A stretch of DNA of 64,000 nucleotides from Chaetoderma sp. LZ-2023a (GCA_034401795.1 CM067369.1:87942506-88006505); one strand, 5' to 3'; positions 1-11,651 are shown, counted from the stretch's first letter. The notes: generated from the letters alone by a model not told the origin. Numbers and translations: made by a program.

Positions 1-313
1 AGGCAACTTGATTGGCCAAATGGTTTGGCGGCCATCTTGGATAACCTATTTTTTTGTCAAAACCCCTCCAGAACCGCTGAACGGATTGGGCCAAAATTTG
101 GGAGATGTAATTAAGCACTGAGTGCCATTAAAGTTTGTTCAAGGGTAGGAGCTATGTCAAAAACATGGCTGCAGTGGAGCAATTACAATGTAGGGCGGCT
201 ATATTGAACTTGCAAAAATGACCACAAACTCATTTAAAAAACTACTAAACCACCCACCAACAAATTTTACAAAAATTTATAGTGCTCCAGGTGAGCGACA
301 CAGACCCCTTGTT
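1..313 (-). repeat. H1 Helitron-like repeat, 5' part only
   Basis: Read on the minus strand, it begins AACAAGGGGTCTGTGTCGCT and runs into CACCTGG, the start typical of family H1 (compare 4741, 41695 and 60877). It continues beyond the left edge. It includes the phrase 'ttggccaaatggttt' found in every H1 copy. Confidence 0.7.
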
Positions 314-779
314 TTATATTCTTGTGTTGCTTGTTCACCACTTAGATTTCAGATTGTCTGTTATTCTGCTATCCTGTGTCTGATATGAGAGATTACAAGA
401 GATCTTATGAGAATGAATACAATCAGACTATTATGATCATCAAGTATTCTTTGCCAACCTGGAACCTGGCATTGGTTCTACAGGTGTTGGCAGGTGAATT
501 CCCCATTTTTAGTGGCTTGAGCTATTATTACGATGACGAGTGACTTTCAGCTGCAATAATTTTTTTCAACCTCCACTGCATTCTAAGCACCTTTTTTGTA
601 TTTAGCGGTCTTAGATTACATCTCTTTAGGTCTGATTGCAGAACACATGACAAGTTTGTATTATGACATCTTGGCGCGTCATAAGCCTTTTGGCATTTAG
701 CACTGAACAAGAAATGTGCTTGCAGTGCACTCGTGAAGGTATATTTTACGACTTTGCAATTGAAGTGTGTCAAGGTTTG
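314..779. other. no recognised feature
   Basis: AT-rich sequence with only short open frames and no similarity to other parts of the window that I could see. Confidence 0.5.
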
Positions 780-1596
780 AGCCTTGAATTGTAAGCTTAA
801 CTAAACAGGAGATAGAAAATGATAAGTTGATCTAAATGCAAAATGTTAATGTCAAAAAACCCTAAATTTTAACAAGGACACAGTGCCATTAAGCTTTTGA
901 CTCCAAGGTGTCATGTCATCTCATAATAAAGAAGCATGTGTCCACGTTTGAATCCACCATGGGTACGCAAATATGAGATATAAACGGTGACATTGAGCTA
1001 AGCTAGAATATTAATGCGGAGAAAGAATAAAGTTCTAACCAAGGTCAAATTGACAATCACAATAGATCCTTTCACCTTTTGACCCCACGGTAATTGTGGC
1101 ATTATACCCTCTCCTTATGAGGACGTGTGTCCATGTTTGGGTCCATCAAGATTAACCATACATGCAATATGGAGTGCTATGTTGAGCTGGACACAGAATG
1201 TTAATGCTGAGAAAATGCCACAATGACCATAATCTTTGCCCTTTTGATGCCAAGCTCATTGTCAGATGCCCTCTCATTTTAAGGAAGTATGTGTTCAAGT
1301 TTGGGTTCAGTATTCTTAACCAAAGATGAGATATGAACTGTTATGTTGAGTTAAATGCAAGATGTTAATGTTGTAAAAAAGATCTGACCACGGTCACAAT
1401 GACCGTGACTTTTGACCCAAGGCATATGTGTGATGCCCTGCCACTATAAGGAGGCATGTGTCCAAGTTTGGGTCCAGTATGATTAACCAAACATGAGATA
1501 TGAACTGAAAATTAAAACAAAGGCAAATAGGACGTTACCGTCAGACTACGAGCTAGTTATCACGATATCTCATTTTACTTCGTAAAACTGAACTAA
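780..1596 (+). repeat. H3 repeat: four degenerate units of about 165 bp with CTAA terminus
   Basis: Four diverged units share 'catgtgtccaagtttgggtc' followed by 'attaaccaaa.atgagatat'. They start near 928, 1118, 1282 and 1449. The array ends in 'ttttacttcgtaaaactg' and then CTAA at 1593-1596. A second copy lies at 7546-7995 with the same end. A short hairpin followed by CTAA is the 3' signature of Helitrons; assignment to that class is inference. Confidence 0.6.
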
Positions 1597-1784
1597 AACC
1601 GCCAATGTTTTTCTGGACAATCATATTCTCTGACAATCGAAGAACGTGTCCAAATATTGATCATCGCTGATGGGCTACCAACACAGACAGTGGACGCGTG
1701 TTGTACAGTTCTAACATGTGTAAGCTTGAGATTATGACTAGGCTGTGTGGCCAGCTGTGAGCATTAAGTCTGTTCAAACCTTTC

Positions 1785-1870
1785 AACCCTCAAATTTATT
1801 CAAGAAAATTTCAATTTTCTCATAGAAAATGTAAATTGCAGACCAAGTGAATTAGAATGACTGGCTTGGT
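1785..1870 (+). repeat. beta-type TTAA MITE, partial
   Basis: Carries 'aaccctcaaatttattcaag', 'catagaaaatgt' and 'ttgcagaccaag', the left part of the beta MITE seen complete at 3680-3867 and 40112-40337. The flanking TTAA is not preserved. Confidence 0.5.
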
Positions 1871-2026
1871 TATCAACATTCCTCTCCTTTGTGTAGGCCA
1901 GGTATACATGTTTGAACTTGGCTTTGCGTTCATTCATGAAGATTTGTGACTGAGCTGCTATGCAGCTATTAAAGAAGCTATTGGAAGCAGCTCATCAAGA
2001 TATTGATCTGTATATGATTATTACCT

Positions 2027-2366
2027 GTGCCAAGTAATGGGAAGAGGGTATTGCCTGCGTGCGCGAGTCTGTCTGTCTGTGTCTATGCATCTGTATCTAA
2101 AAAACTTCTGATCCGATTTGGCTCAAATTTGAATACAAGAAAGGAACTTGCTGCGCATGAGGATTTCCAGCCTTTGGCTGCGATCCGGACAAAAGAACCC
2201 CGACTCAGATCTGATCAAATTCTGGATTTATGGATATCTAGGAAACTACTGATCCGATCTTACTCAAATTTCAACATAAGAAAGGATGGGACTATACACT
2301 ACAATTCCACAACTTTGGGCATGATCCTAAGAAATCCCGAAAATACAAAAAATTAGGAAAAACCAA

Positions 2367-2403
<37 letters not shown>
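2027..2403 (+). repeat. interspersed repeat fragment ending in an (AT)n tract
   Basis: Low-complexity GTCTGTCTGT is followed by two related segments containing 'aactyctgatccgat' and 'ctcaaattt', then (AT)n at about 2370-2403. The open frame across it is incidental: it has no recognisable domain. Confidence 0.4.
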
Positions 2404-2404
<1 letters not shown>

Positions 2405-2835
2405 CAATAACAGAAACAAACATTAGTCAATATAGAATTTTTTTTTTATATTTGTTATGTATATATTACACATTATGTATTTACAGCAATCATCATACTG
2501 TCATGATTTTCAAAGAATTACTATTATTAATTTAAGTAAATTAAAACACGAGGCCCAACTTGCCTGTGTCGCTCACCTGGAACATTGGCAACTCAACTAA
2601 TCTTTATTGAGTTTTACATCAATCAATGCCACATCCAATGACTCAGTCAAATGGTTTAGTTTTCGAGATATTGACAACACTCTCTGGACTGCTTTTGCAG
2701 TGGTGTTTTGAACAATATTTAAGCGAAAATAGAAGACATAAGTGCTAACAACAGAAATTGATGACATGCAGTCAAACTTGTAGTAAGACACAACCCGTGA
2801 GAATCAGAAGGCAATCTCTTATGGTAGCTGGTTTC

Positions 2836-3057
2836 TTAACCCTCTATTTGTCAAGATTTTTTTTAGTAAAATTGAAATTTTCAGATGTCCATTTGCAGGA
2901 CATGTATGTCCAAGATGTGGAAATTTCTGAATCTATTATCAAGCCAGTCATTCGTGGTAAATTTTCAAAAATAGTCATCCTTGCCTGCAAATGAACATTC
3001 CTCAAGGTCACTGAGAGGCAGAGGCAGAATTTGGCCTGCTTGACTATTAAAGGTTCA
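2836..3057. mobile_element. beta-type TTAA MITE
   Basis: Left end TTAACCCTCTATTTGTCAA. The right end TTGACTATTAAAGGTTCAA is its approximate reverse complement. The interior has 'gtccatttgcag' on one side and 'ctgcaaatgaac' on the other. TTAA target sites and CCCTTT-like ends are typical of piggyBac-type elements; no transposase is present. Confidence 0.65.
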
Positions 3058-3115
3058 ATACATTGATTAATTGGATTTAGCAAATAAGAAAATAGTCTTT
3101 ACAGCAGGTGGTCTC

Positions 3116-3318
3116 TTAACACTCACCCATAAATCCTGGAAAAGGTATATTCTTTATGATATAAAACTTATTTTGTTGAATATTTTGAAATTAATTTGAC
3201 TCGAAGTCGCTGTGCCTTAGGCAACAATGGCTTCCAGTCAAATTAATTTCAAACTATTCAACTGTTTTACTGTATGGATGTCTTGAAAATATAGGGAATT
3301 CATCAGTGAAAGGGTTAA
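3116..3318. mobile_element. alpha-type TTAA MITE with central palindrome P1
   Basis: TTAACACTCACCCATAAATCC on the left and GAATTCATCAGTGAAAGGGTTAA on the right. The middle (about 3175-3262) is the P1 palindrome 'ttgaatattttgaaattaat'...'attaatttcaaa', centred on CCTTAGG. Confidence 0.7.
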
Positions 3319-3679
3319 TACAGGTGGTCTTTATAGCAGGTTCAACTGAGTGTATTCCAAACCATCCATTTAACACCTGGCTGAATGGCCAAGTTAGCAG
3401 CAGGGATGAGTATTGCGATGCTGGATTTTATTTAGAAAATAATTTGCCTGAGTCATAGCTCCCTTAGGCAGCAACAACTTTCAGTGAATCAAACACAGTT
3501 CAAAATATTTTAACAGTATAGATGTCAGAGGACATAATACATATCTTACAGATTTAGGCAGCACTTGGAGAGAAAAGGCTAACCAGTTAATTTAGTTTTT
3601 TATCTACTATCAAGACTATGGCAATAAAAGCAGTCAAGTGTCAATGGATGCTGGAAATAAAACTCCAGTTACACATTAA

Positions 3680-3867
3680 TTAACCCTTTAACCCTCAAAT
3701 TTATTCAAAAATAGTTAAATTTTCTCATAGAAAATGTCTATTTGCAGACCAAGAGAAGACTATTTTTGAAAATTTACCACTGGAATGACTGGCTTGGTCT
3801 GCAAATGGACATTTCTTGAGACCAATGCTGTAGCCATTTTTAGCTGATATGAGGACTAAAGGGTTAA
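3680..3867. mobile_element. beta-type TTAA MITE
   Basis: TTAACCCTTTAACCCTC at the left, GAGGACTAAAGGGTTAA at the right, with TTAA on both sides. Interior 'tctatttgcagaccaagaga' and 'ggtctgcaaatggacat' are inverted copies around 'accactggaatgactggct'. Confidence 0.7.
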
Positions 3868-4740
3868 CTGTTTTCCTAAATAGATAAGATTATGTATTGT
3901 GTCCTCTGGCATCTATATTGTTGAACATTTTGAAAATTATTTGACTGAAAGTTGTTGCTTTCTAGGGCAGCAATGACTATGTCAAATTATTTAACTTCAA
4001 CTTACATTACCCAACACCAAAGTACTGAGCTAACTGATAACTGCGCTGACCCACTCAGCAAAAGATTGTATTATGCAGTCCAACTTGCTAGAATGACCAC
4101 CTATACTAGATCGTAATTTTACTGCATGCCGTCAAACCCGACAGATTCAGAAATGGCATGGTTGAAATCAGCATACCCAAGAAAACTAATTTCGGCTTCA
4201 AAATCCATCAAATAAAAGAATCCAATATTGCCGCCAAATATGTGACATTTTGAGTGGTCCACGGCAGACATGTTTTTTTACCTATCAAATTTTCTTGAAT
4301 AAACTTCAATGGCCCTTAGTCCCTAATAATATCTCCCAAATTTCGGCATGATACATTTAGCGGTTCTGCAAAAGAATTTGTTTTCGCGAAAACTAGCTCA
4401 TCCAAGATAGCCGCTGAACCATTTGGCCAATCAAGTTCCTTTGAACAAACTTGGTTCAGCTCTTGCCCCATATGATATTTCATGAGTTTTCAATCGATCC
4501 TCCAAGTGGTTTCGGAGATTTTTAAAGAAATTTCTAAAAATATGCCAAAATCCAAGATGTTCGGCTTCCTTCGAGCAAATTTGCATCTGTAGGCTTTAAG
4601 GATATTTCCTGCCAAATATAATTGAAATCGGCCCAGTGGTTCTTGAGAAGTTGTTTAAAGAAAAAGTTGACGGATGGATGGACACCGGACAGAGTCGCCA
4701 TGGCATAAGAGCACTTGGCCATTCTGGCCAGGTGAGCTAA

Positions 4741-6154
4741 CAAGAGGCCCAATGGGCCTGTATCGCTCACCTGGAACATTGGCATTTCAACTAATCTTAC
4801 ATAAGTTTTACATCGATCGGTGTCACTTCCAATGACTTTCAGTCAAATGATTTAGTTTTCGAGATATTGACAACAATCTTTGGACTGTTTTTTTGCATTA
4901 GTGATTTTGAACAATGTTTAAGCAAAAATAGATGATATCAGTGCTAACAACAGGTGGTTTCTTAACTGTCTCACTGCTGCAAGCCAGTGCAGCCAATAAT
5001 TTCAATTTTCAAAAGCTCTTGACATGTTTAATATTTTGAAAACAATTCGACTGAAAGTTGTTGGCGTCCTAGGCACCAACAACTTTCAGTCCAATTATTT
5101 TCAAAATATTTATCAGGTTCAGAAATATAACCTTTGGAATATGTCGTCTGCAAAAACTCAGCAGTCAGATGGCCACTAGAGGTTTAAATACAATTGAAGA
5201 AAATGGTCTCTAAAGGCAGGTAGGTGGTCTTTATAGCAGGTTATTCCCCACCACTGCACACTCCATTTAACACATGTACATCTGGCTGAATCACCAAGTT
5301 AGCAGCAGGGGTAGGGTGAGCTGGAGTTGATTTAGAAAATAATTTGACTGAAAGTCATTGCTGCCTTAGGCAGCAACAACTTTCATTGCTGCCTAAGGCA
5401 GCAACAACTTTCAATCAAATACATTTCAAAATATTTTTACGAGCATAGATGTCAGAGCACATAATACATATGTTAAATATTTAGCCAGTGATGGAAAGGT
5501 AAATCTGTTAATTGGAGTCTAATCTATGGCAATAAAATCTGACATGGTGATAAATCAGTAGATGGTGAGAACAAATCTGTATTTTCCACTGCAAATATTT
5601 AAGAGGTGATAACTCTGGCATTTGACATCCTATCAGTTTCATTTTCACAACACAGATATTAGATGCCGACATTAACATTGTGACCAAGTTTGGTGTCAAA
5701 CTTTAATGGCCCTTAGTCCATAATCATATCCTCAAAATTTCAGCCTGATCCGTTCAGCGGTTCTGCAGAACAAGTCGTTTTCATGAAACCTAGGTCATCC
5801 ACGATGGCCGCTGAACCATTTGGCCAATCAAGTTCCTTCGAACAAATTTGGTTCAGCTCTTGCCCTATATGATATTTCGTGAGTTTTGAATCGATCCACC
5901 AAGCGGTTTCGGAGAAGATTTTTAGACGTTTCCTAAAAATCGGCCAAAATCCAAGATGGCCACCGGCCCAATTGGCCGATCGGCTTTGTTTGAACAAACC
6001 TGGATCCCTACGTCCTAAGGATACTTCCTGCCAAATATAATTGAAATCGGCCCAGTGGTTCTTGAGAAGCTGTTTAAAGAAAAAAGTTGACGGACGGACG
6101 CCGGACACTCGCCATGGCATAAGCTCACGTGGCCATTCTGGCCAGGTCAGCTAA
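4741..6154 (+). mobile_element. H1 Helitron-like repeat, copy b
   Basis: Begins CAAGAGGCCCAATGGGCCTG directly after the CTAA of copy a and ends 'ggccattctggccag...CTAA' at 6154, followed by T. A gamma-type MITE (4962-5175) and a palindrome with a doubled centre (about 5330-5440) are inserted. No coding capacity. Confidence 0.65.
4962..5175. mobile_element. gamma-type TTAA MITE with palindrome P1
   Basis: Left end TTAACTGTCTCACTGCTGC; right end 'cagcagtcagatggcca' (TTAA mutated). The core at about 5025-5110 is a near-perfect palindrome, 'aaaacaattcgactgaaagt' to 'actttcagtccaattatttt', around a CCTAGG-like centre. Confidence 0.6.
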
Positions 6155-6235
6155 TAATAATGCCAAATAAAAATGCCCCATGTAACTAGGTTATTTGAGT
6201 GAGCTTTAATACACATGCACACACCCAAACACGTC

Positions 6236-6267
6236 TGCCCGTGTAAACGCCCGCACGGACACACGCA

Positions 6268-6313
<46 letters not shown>
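6236..6313. repeat. (GCAC)n/(CA)n microsatellite
   Basis: Uninterrupted ACGC units run into an (AC)n tract. The open frame across it is an artefact of the repeat. Confidence 0.9.
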
Positions 6314-6537
6314 GGCTTACTGCGGCTATTCCCGTATTTAATTTGATTCATTATAAACTTTTTAACCAATTCACATATTAATAGGAATAATTATCCGATC
6401 AATTATAATCATAGATTAAAATAATGAATATACCAAGAGGCTAAGGAGTGTTGTTGACTCAGCTGGCTCAAATTAAATTTTGGAAGCAATATGCTTTGAG
6501 TTTACATGCTAACAGGTAACTTACAGGTAAACTGGTT

Positions 6538-6680
6538 TAACCCTTTAATGAAAATTAAAATTTGTGCTTAGTTAATTTCCATTTGCAGGCTAAGAGAATA
6601 CTATTTTTGAAAATTTATCAGTGGAATGACTGGCTAGGTTACCAAGCCAGTCATTCCAGTGATACATTTTCAATCAGAAA
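6538..6680. repeat. beta-type MITE fragment with inverted core
   Basis: TTAACCCTTTAATG start, 'ccatttgcaggctaagagaa', then 'ggaatgactggctaggtt' against 'accaagccagtcattcc': a palindromic core like the complete beta copies. The right end is lost. Confidence 0.5.
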
Positions 6681-6730
6681 TGAGGTTGCAATGCAACCAT
6701 GAAACTCATCTGTCCAATGATCTATGACGC

Positions 6731-7545
6731 TTGATGCTCACCTGGCCCATTAGCATTTGAACCATTTGCATTTAAATAGACATGATAGATAATTTCTGGA
6801 AAATCCAAGCTGACCGCCAAAGAAATTGACGAATCGAAATTCTCATTTGATTTCCTGAAGCTTATCGTCATAGGATCATTCCACTGAAGTTTGGTTGAAA
6901 TGTAGTTGTTGATTAAGTAGTAGTAGCAGCGACTTAAACTCTGATGGAAAATCAAAGATCAATACCGAAAGAATTTACCAATCAAAATTCTCATTAGAAA
7001 TCTTAAAAGTTGCTCATGATAGGAGCATTCCACAAAGTTTCATTGAAATCGGGCAATTGATTTAAAACGATTTCTGGAAAACCCAAGATGACCACCAAAA
7101 AATTGAGCAATCAAAATACTGTATATAAGTTCTGAAGCCTAGTCACATAGGGTCCTTGCAGTCCAATTAAGTTGAAATCCGGCAAGCCATTAATGAGTAG
7201 TGCTTTAACAATTTCCGGCAAATTTTTCATAAAATCTAAGGTTTTCACATAAACAAATTGACACATTAAGAGTCTGTATACACGGTCTGAAGCCTACCCA
7301 CATAGGGTCATTCCTGCAACATTTAGTTAAAATCTGCTCAGCAGTTAATGAAGAGTTTTGACTATTTCCGGTAAATATTTTCACCCAAAAAAATTACCAA
7401 TCAAAATTCTGAATAGAAGTGCTGGAGGGTACCAGCATAGGATTCTTTCAGGAAAATTTGGCTGAAATCGGTCAAAGGGTTAAGAACAAGTGACTTGATG
7501 GATAGTCGCCTTGGCATAAGCTCACTTGACCTTTCAGGGTGGGTC
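6731..7545 (+). repeat. diverged H1-like repeat
   Basis: Starts 'gctcacctggcccattagca' and ends 'cataagctcacttgaccttt' with the terminal hairpin decayed. The interior has three or four diverged segments about 110-130 bases long containing 'aatcaaaattct' and 'tgaaatc'. Confidence 0.45.
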
Positions 7546-7995
7546 ATTATAAGGAAGCATATGTTCAAGTTTGGGTCCAGTATGATTAACCAAAGATGAG
7601 ATATAAACTGCTAAGTTGAGCTAAACGGAAACTGTTAATGTTGAAAAAAATAGATATTCTTCATGATCAGTGACCTAGACCATTTGACCCTAAGGTCATT
7701 GTGTCATGTCATGTTATTATAATGAAGCATGTGTCCAAGTTTTGGTCCGGTATGATTAACAAAAGATGAGATATAAACTGCTGAGTTGAACGGAAAAGTA
7801 TAATGTTGAAAAAAACAATGTTATGGGATGTCGTGTCCTTATAAGAAAGCATGTGCTCTAGTTTGGGTCCAGTGTGATTAACCAAATCTGAGATATAAAC
7901 AGAAAAATTGAGCTAAACACAAATTGGCCGCCGCTGCTGCTGCAGGACGTGCAGGGTATCGCAATAGCTCGTTTTACTTCGTAAAGTCGAACTAA
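7546..7995 (+). repeat. H3 repeat, second copy
   Basis: Three units with 'catgtgtccaagttttggtc' spaced 120-170 bases, ending 'agctcgttttacttcgtaaa' and CTAA at 7992-7995, as at 1593-1596. Confidence 0.6.
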
Positions 7996-8190
7996 AATAA
8001 TATTCTCTTGACCATGTTGGCCTGCAAATGGACATTCCTCACGAGTACTGCAGATGCCATTTTGCCTGGCTTGACCATTGAAGGGTTAACCCTTGAATGG
8101 TCAAGATGGCCAAACTTGAGGCATGTTCATTTGCAGACCAAAAGAGAAGACTATTTTTGAAATATTACCACTGAAATGACTGGCTCGGTA
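7996..8190. mobile_element. two beta-type MITE ends sharing one TTAA
   Basis: A right end ('gaccattgaaggg') and a left end ('cccttgaatggtc') meet at a single TTAA (8086-8089), giving a 36-base near-palindrome. The outer halves carry the usual 'ctgcaaatggacattcctca' and 'catttgcagaccaaaagaga'. Confidence 0.6.
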
Positions 8191-8269
8191 ATAATGTGAA
8201 ATAAAAATGCATAGAGGTACATAATCTAAACCTCTAAACCTAAACCTCTAAAAGTATATGATATGTAAC

Positions 8270-8326
8270 AAATATATATATATATATATATATATCTATA
8301 TATATATATATCCATATCTATATATA

Positions 8327-8402
<76 letters not shown>
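8270..8402. repeat. (AT)n microsatellite
   Basis: About 130 bases of AT repeats with a few C interruptions. Confidence 0.95.
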
Positions 8403-8406
<4 letters not shown>

Positions 8407-9029
8407 CTGAGCATAATAAATTAGTGGCCCTTCCTGTATCATCCAACCCATCCTTGTGTCCTGTCACCATATATCCGACTCAAGGATTTGGTGGGATTGC
8501 AAGAGGGGAGTGAGGGGGGAGGTCTCCCCTTATTGATATTAATCGATGGAGATACACAATAATGGTAAACTATTGATAACACAATAAAGCCTTGTACACC
8601 ATTATCAAGGTGACATCCCTGCCTTTTATGGAAAAATATATACACATAAATAAGTAAGATTTGACAATCACAATTTTTCATCCAAATAAATTAAAATCTA
8701 ATTTTTCTCGCAAAAGTTATCTAACATCTTTCATGAGTAAACTCACAAACTGTGCATTATTCAGTTCAATGCTGGTAATTTTTAAAACAATGTTGCTGCA
8801 AGTTATGCAGCATTATCATTTTCTAAATGAGGAAATCAGCTTTGTTTCAAAAGTTCAAAGGTTTCAGTGAACATGCAGAAGTGAACAGATTATAATTTGA
8901 TCACAATAAATATTAAATATTTTTAATATTTAAACAACGCGGTACAGCACATAAATATGTTAACGTGTTTCCAAGGCAAAAACACAAATACGTTACTATA
9001 ATTTTGAACATGATGTAAGAAATGTTGTG
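8403..9029. other. no recognised feature
   Basis: AT-rich sequence with two short open frames on opposite strands that resemble nothing I know. Confidence 0.5.
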
Positions 9030-9130
9030 CTGAATATTTTGAACATAATTTGATTGGAAGATATTGCTGTGTAACTGCTTTAGGCAGCAATGCCTTCCAA
9101 TCCAATTATATTCAAAATATTTAACAGTAC
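9030..9130. repeat. P1 palindrome
   Basis: 'gaatattttgaacataattt' on one arm and 'aattatattcaaaatattta' on the other, with 'gattggaaga'/'ccttccaatc' inside. It is isolated here, without clear TTAA ends. Confidence 0.65.
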
Positions 9131-9234
9131 ATTTTATTTTATTTTGGAAACATTACAAGTTATTTCTCAGCCGTATTGAAGTTTATAAAGATAGTGTGTA
9201 AACAGAAATAATATAACATAGTTCTAAAACAAAA

Positions 9235-9980
9235 CAAGCATTCTGTAAGTATTGCTTTGCAATTCATGTCCCCTACCTGGTGATATAAATCTTTAGAGAC
9301 TAACAGTAAAAAATCTCATTAAAAATTGTTAAAAGCAGCTGAAACTCGAACTTGATCTGTAACTTCTCATAACATAGCAATAAACCAAGTCTCAGGTATA
9401 TATGGTGAAGGAGAAGGAGTTTTGAAAGCTGATATGTTTGTATTTCATAAGTCGAAAGGGGACATAACTCCATCAAAAAATGACGCAAACGCCTGAAACT
9501 CGAACTTGGCCTGTACTTTCTCATAATAAAGTAATGTAGCAATTCTCGGTATAATATCTTGAAAGACTGCGAAAAAAAGTGCGGAAAACTAATATTTTTC
9601 GAATTTCATAAGTCGAAAGGGGTCATAACTCCATGAAAAACTGACGAAAATGTCTGAAACTCGAACTTGCTCTGTAATTCCTTATACTAAAGCGATGCAC
9701 TGATTTTTGCTTAAATATCTTGAAGGAGTGCGAAAAAAAGTCCGGAAAGCTAATATTTTCGTATTTCTTAAGTCGACAGGGGCATAACTCCATAAAAAAA
9801 TTGACGCATATGCCTGAAACTCGAACTTGGTCTGTAACATCTCATAACAAAGCAATATACCAATTCTCAGTTGAATACCTTGAAGGACTGTGAAAAAAAG
9901 TGCGGGAAACCAACTGCGACACAGATAGACAGACGGAGTGCAAACCTATAGTCCCCCCGGTTTTACCGGTGGGGGACTAA
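9235..9980 (+). mobile_element. H2 Helitron-like repeat with internal tandem units
   Basis: Starts CAAGCATTCTGTAAGTATTG, as does a second copy at 63688. It ends with the hairpin TAGTCCCCCCGGTTTTACCG...GGGGGA and CTAA at 9977-9980, followed by T. Between lie about three and a half units of roughly 160 bases marked by 'cataagtcgaaaggggacat' (near 9446, 9605, 9769). The terminal hairpin plus CTAA is the Helitron 3' pattern; the 5' TC is not evident. Confidence 0.6.
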
Positions 9981-9989
9981 TAAACCGTA

Positions 9990-10090
9990 CTGTTGAATAT
10001 CTTGAACATAAATGAATTGAAAAACATTGCTAAATAAGGCAGTTAAGCAGCAATGTTTTCCAATAGAATTATGGTCAAAATATTCAACAG
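9990..10090. repeat. P1 palindrome, decayed
   Basis: 'actgttgaatatcttgaaca' on one side and 'tcaaaatattcaacag' on the other, with 'aaaacattgc' and 'gcaatgtttt' inside. Confidence 0.6.
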
Positions 10091-10159
10091 AACGTGTCTT
10101 ACATCGTGCTCAAAATTGTAGCAACATGTTTCTGTTTTTGTTTTGCAATCATATTACCT

Positions 10160-10270
10160 TATTTAACCCTCGAATTTGTTCAAGTAAATTTCAATTTTTC
10201 ATAGAAAATGTCCATTTGCAGACCAAGATTGGTTATCGAGCCCGTCATTCCAGTGGTAAATTTTGAAGAA
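10160..10270. repeat. beta-type MITE, left half
   Basis: TTTAACCCTCGAATTTG, 'catagaaaatgtccatttgc' and 'attccagtggtaaattttga' identify the beta family. The right terminus is missing. Confidence 0.55.
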
Positions 10271-10638
10271 TAATGGTATTTACAAGGATTCTGTAGTCTG
10301 TATAGCTTACCCCAATACATATTTTCAACAGAATTTACAGAAATGGGGCAACCTGGAAGTAGTCAGGCAACCTAATTTAAATGGCATACTTGCACCAAGG
10401 GGCAACAAAATATTTGTCTAATTTTCGAGCCCTGCCTCATCTCGCTTCATGGGTATGGTGTTTGTAGATTTCGATGGCCTCTGAATTTCTGTTTAAACAA
10501 GTCGGTCTGTTGATGACCGAGGCACTGCTGGCAGGGATGGTATGGCAAGTGGTTTCTGTGTGTTCTGTCTCAGCCGAGTTGGAATCGATTTTAAGATGTT
10601 CCTTTAGTCTGTTGCTGAGAGGCCTTTTTGTTTCGCAG
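10271..10638. other. no firm feature; upstream flank of a candidate exon
   Basis: An open frame from 10474 runs through the candidate splice acceptor below, in a different frame from the exon. I see no domain in it. Confidence 0.4.
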
Positions 10639-10765
10639 GCCTATATCATCTATCAACATCGAGACCAACTTGTTTAAATGTTGCCAGCGAGTGTCAGTTA
10701 GTGCTGAAGAAGTGATCGAGATGGTCATGAAAGCTACACTCAAACAAGTTCTTCCTCTCGGAGAG
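10639..10765 (+). CDS. candidate exon of an unidentified host gene
   Basis: A 127-base segment lies between TTTTTGTTTCGCAG and GAG|GTAAGTAG, both good splice sites on the plus strand. After one base it is open for 42 codons, encoding a stretch with SINIETNLFKCCQRV and SAEEVIEMVMKATLKQVLP. This reads like an amphipathic helical protein, unlike the repeats around it, and it has no copy elsewhere in the window. I do not recognise the family. It would converge on RRAGA from the left. No partner exon was found between here and 17000, so it may be a terminal or chance exon. Confidence 0.35.
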
Positions 10766-11206
10766 GTAAGTAGTATTTCTTTATTATGAATCATCCTGGA
10801 ATCGGGACCAACATTTTTGGAAATAAAAACATTATATACCTTATTACCTGTACTATATACACGTAACTCACATTTTCATAGAATGGGGGATCGAACCCTT
10901 CACCCAGGTATCCGATGTCATAATCAAATATAAACAAAATCATGGATTTCTTTTTTCACAAGAGAGTTGATACTTACCACCCTGATACTTCATGATATTT
11001 CCTAAATATCGACCTAGCTTCAATAATACTCAGAATTAAAAAGAAACCGCCCCCACTGGGCAGGTTACACAACTGACAGTCCAGCGGATGTGCAGCCCAA
11101 ACTCGCACATGTGCGGGGCTGACTCATTCTATTCCAAATTATTGGCTGACCTAATTGCAACATAAAACGCCGATAGACCGAGCCTCTGTGGGGCGGAGGC
11201 CGGGAT

Positions 11207-11308
11207 CGTATTAGGGTGGTAAGTATCAACTCTCTCGTGAAAAAAGAAATCCGTGATTTCGTTTATTTCACATCAAGAGTATACTTACCACCCTGTTACT
11301 TTATGACA
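11207..11308. repeat. DIRS copy A internal complementary region
   Basis: Reads as the reverse complement of the left outer edge ('gtggtaagtatcaactctct' to 'gatttcgtttatt') joined to the reverse complement of the right outer edge ('cacatcaagagtatacttac'). This fusion of both ends is the DIRS hallmark used to restore the termini during replication. Confidence 0.85.
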
Positions 11309-11651
11309 TAGTCAGAATTTGTAAGAGAATTCGGCGGGAGGGAGGCGAAGGTCAGAAGACTGGCTCATCCCTGGAAGAGCAAGCTTTTGCTTTTGGAGCA
11401 CAACAAACATCTGAAATTGCGTATGTAAACTTTTGCACACTGACTGTATGACTGAGATGAGTATTTCTACTCTCTCTTGAGATGGATAAACATATCCTAT
11501 CTCTAGATCGAAGAACATGCCCAGGTAAACAAACTTCTGGGATGGAGTCAGCTCTGACTTTTGAAAGTTGATTATCCAGCCTAGATCTGTAAGTTTTCAA
11601 AACTATCTCCAGATTTGCTGATAGACTTTTTTGAGTGTGTGCCTTTAACAG

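Larger units (their letters stand above)
2547..4740 (+). mobile_element. H1 Helitron-like repeat, copy a (with nested MITEs)
   Basis: Starts 'acgaggcccaacttgcctgt' and ends with the hairpin 'cttggccattctggccag' then 'gtgagCTAA' at 4740. No transposase frame is present, so it is non-autonomous. Three TTAA-type MITEs are inserted (2836, 3116, 3680). It abuts copy b without a spacer. Confidence 0.6.
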
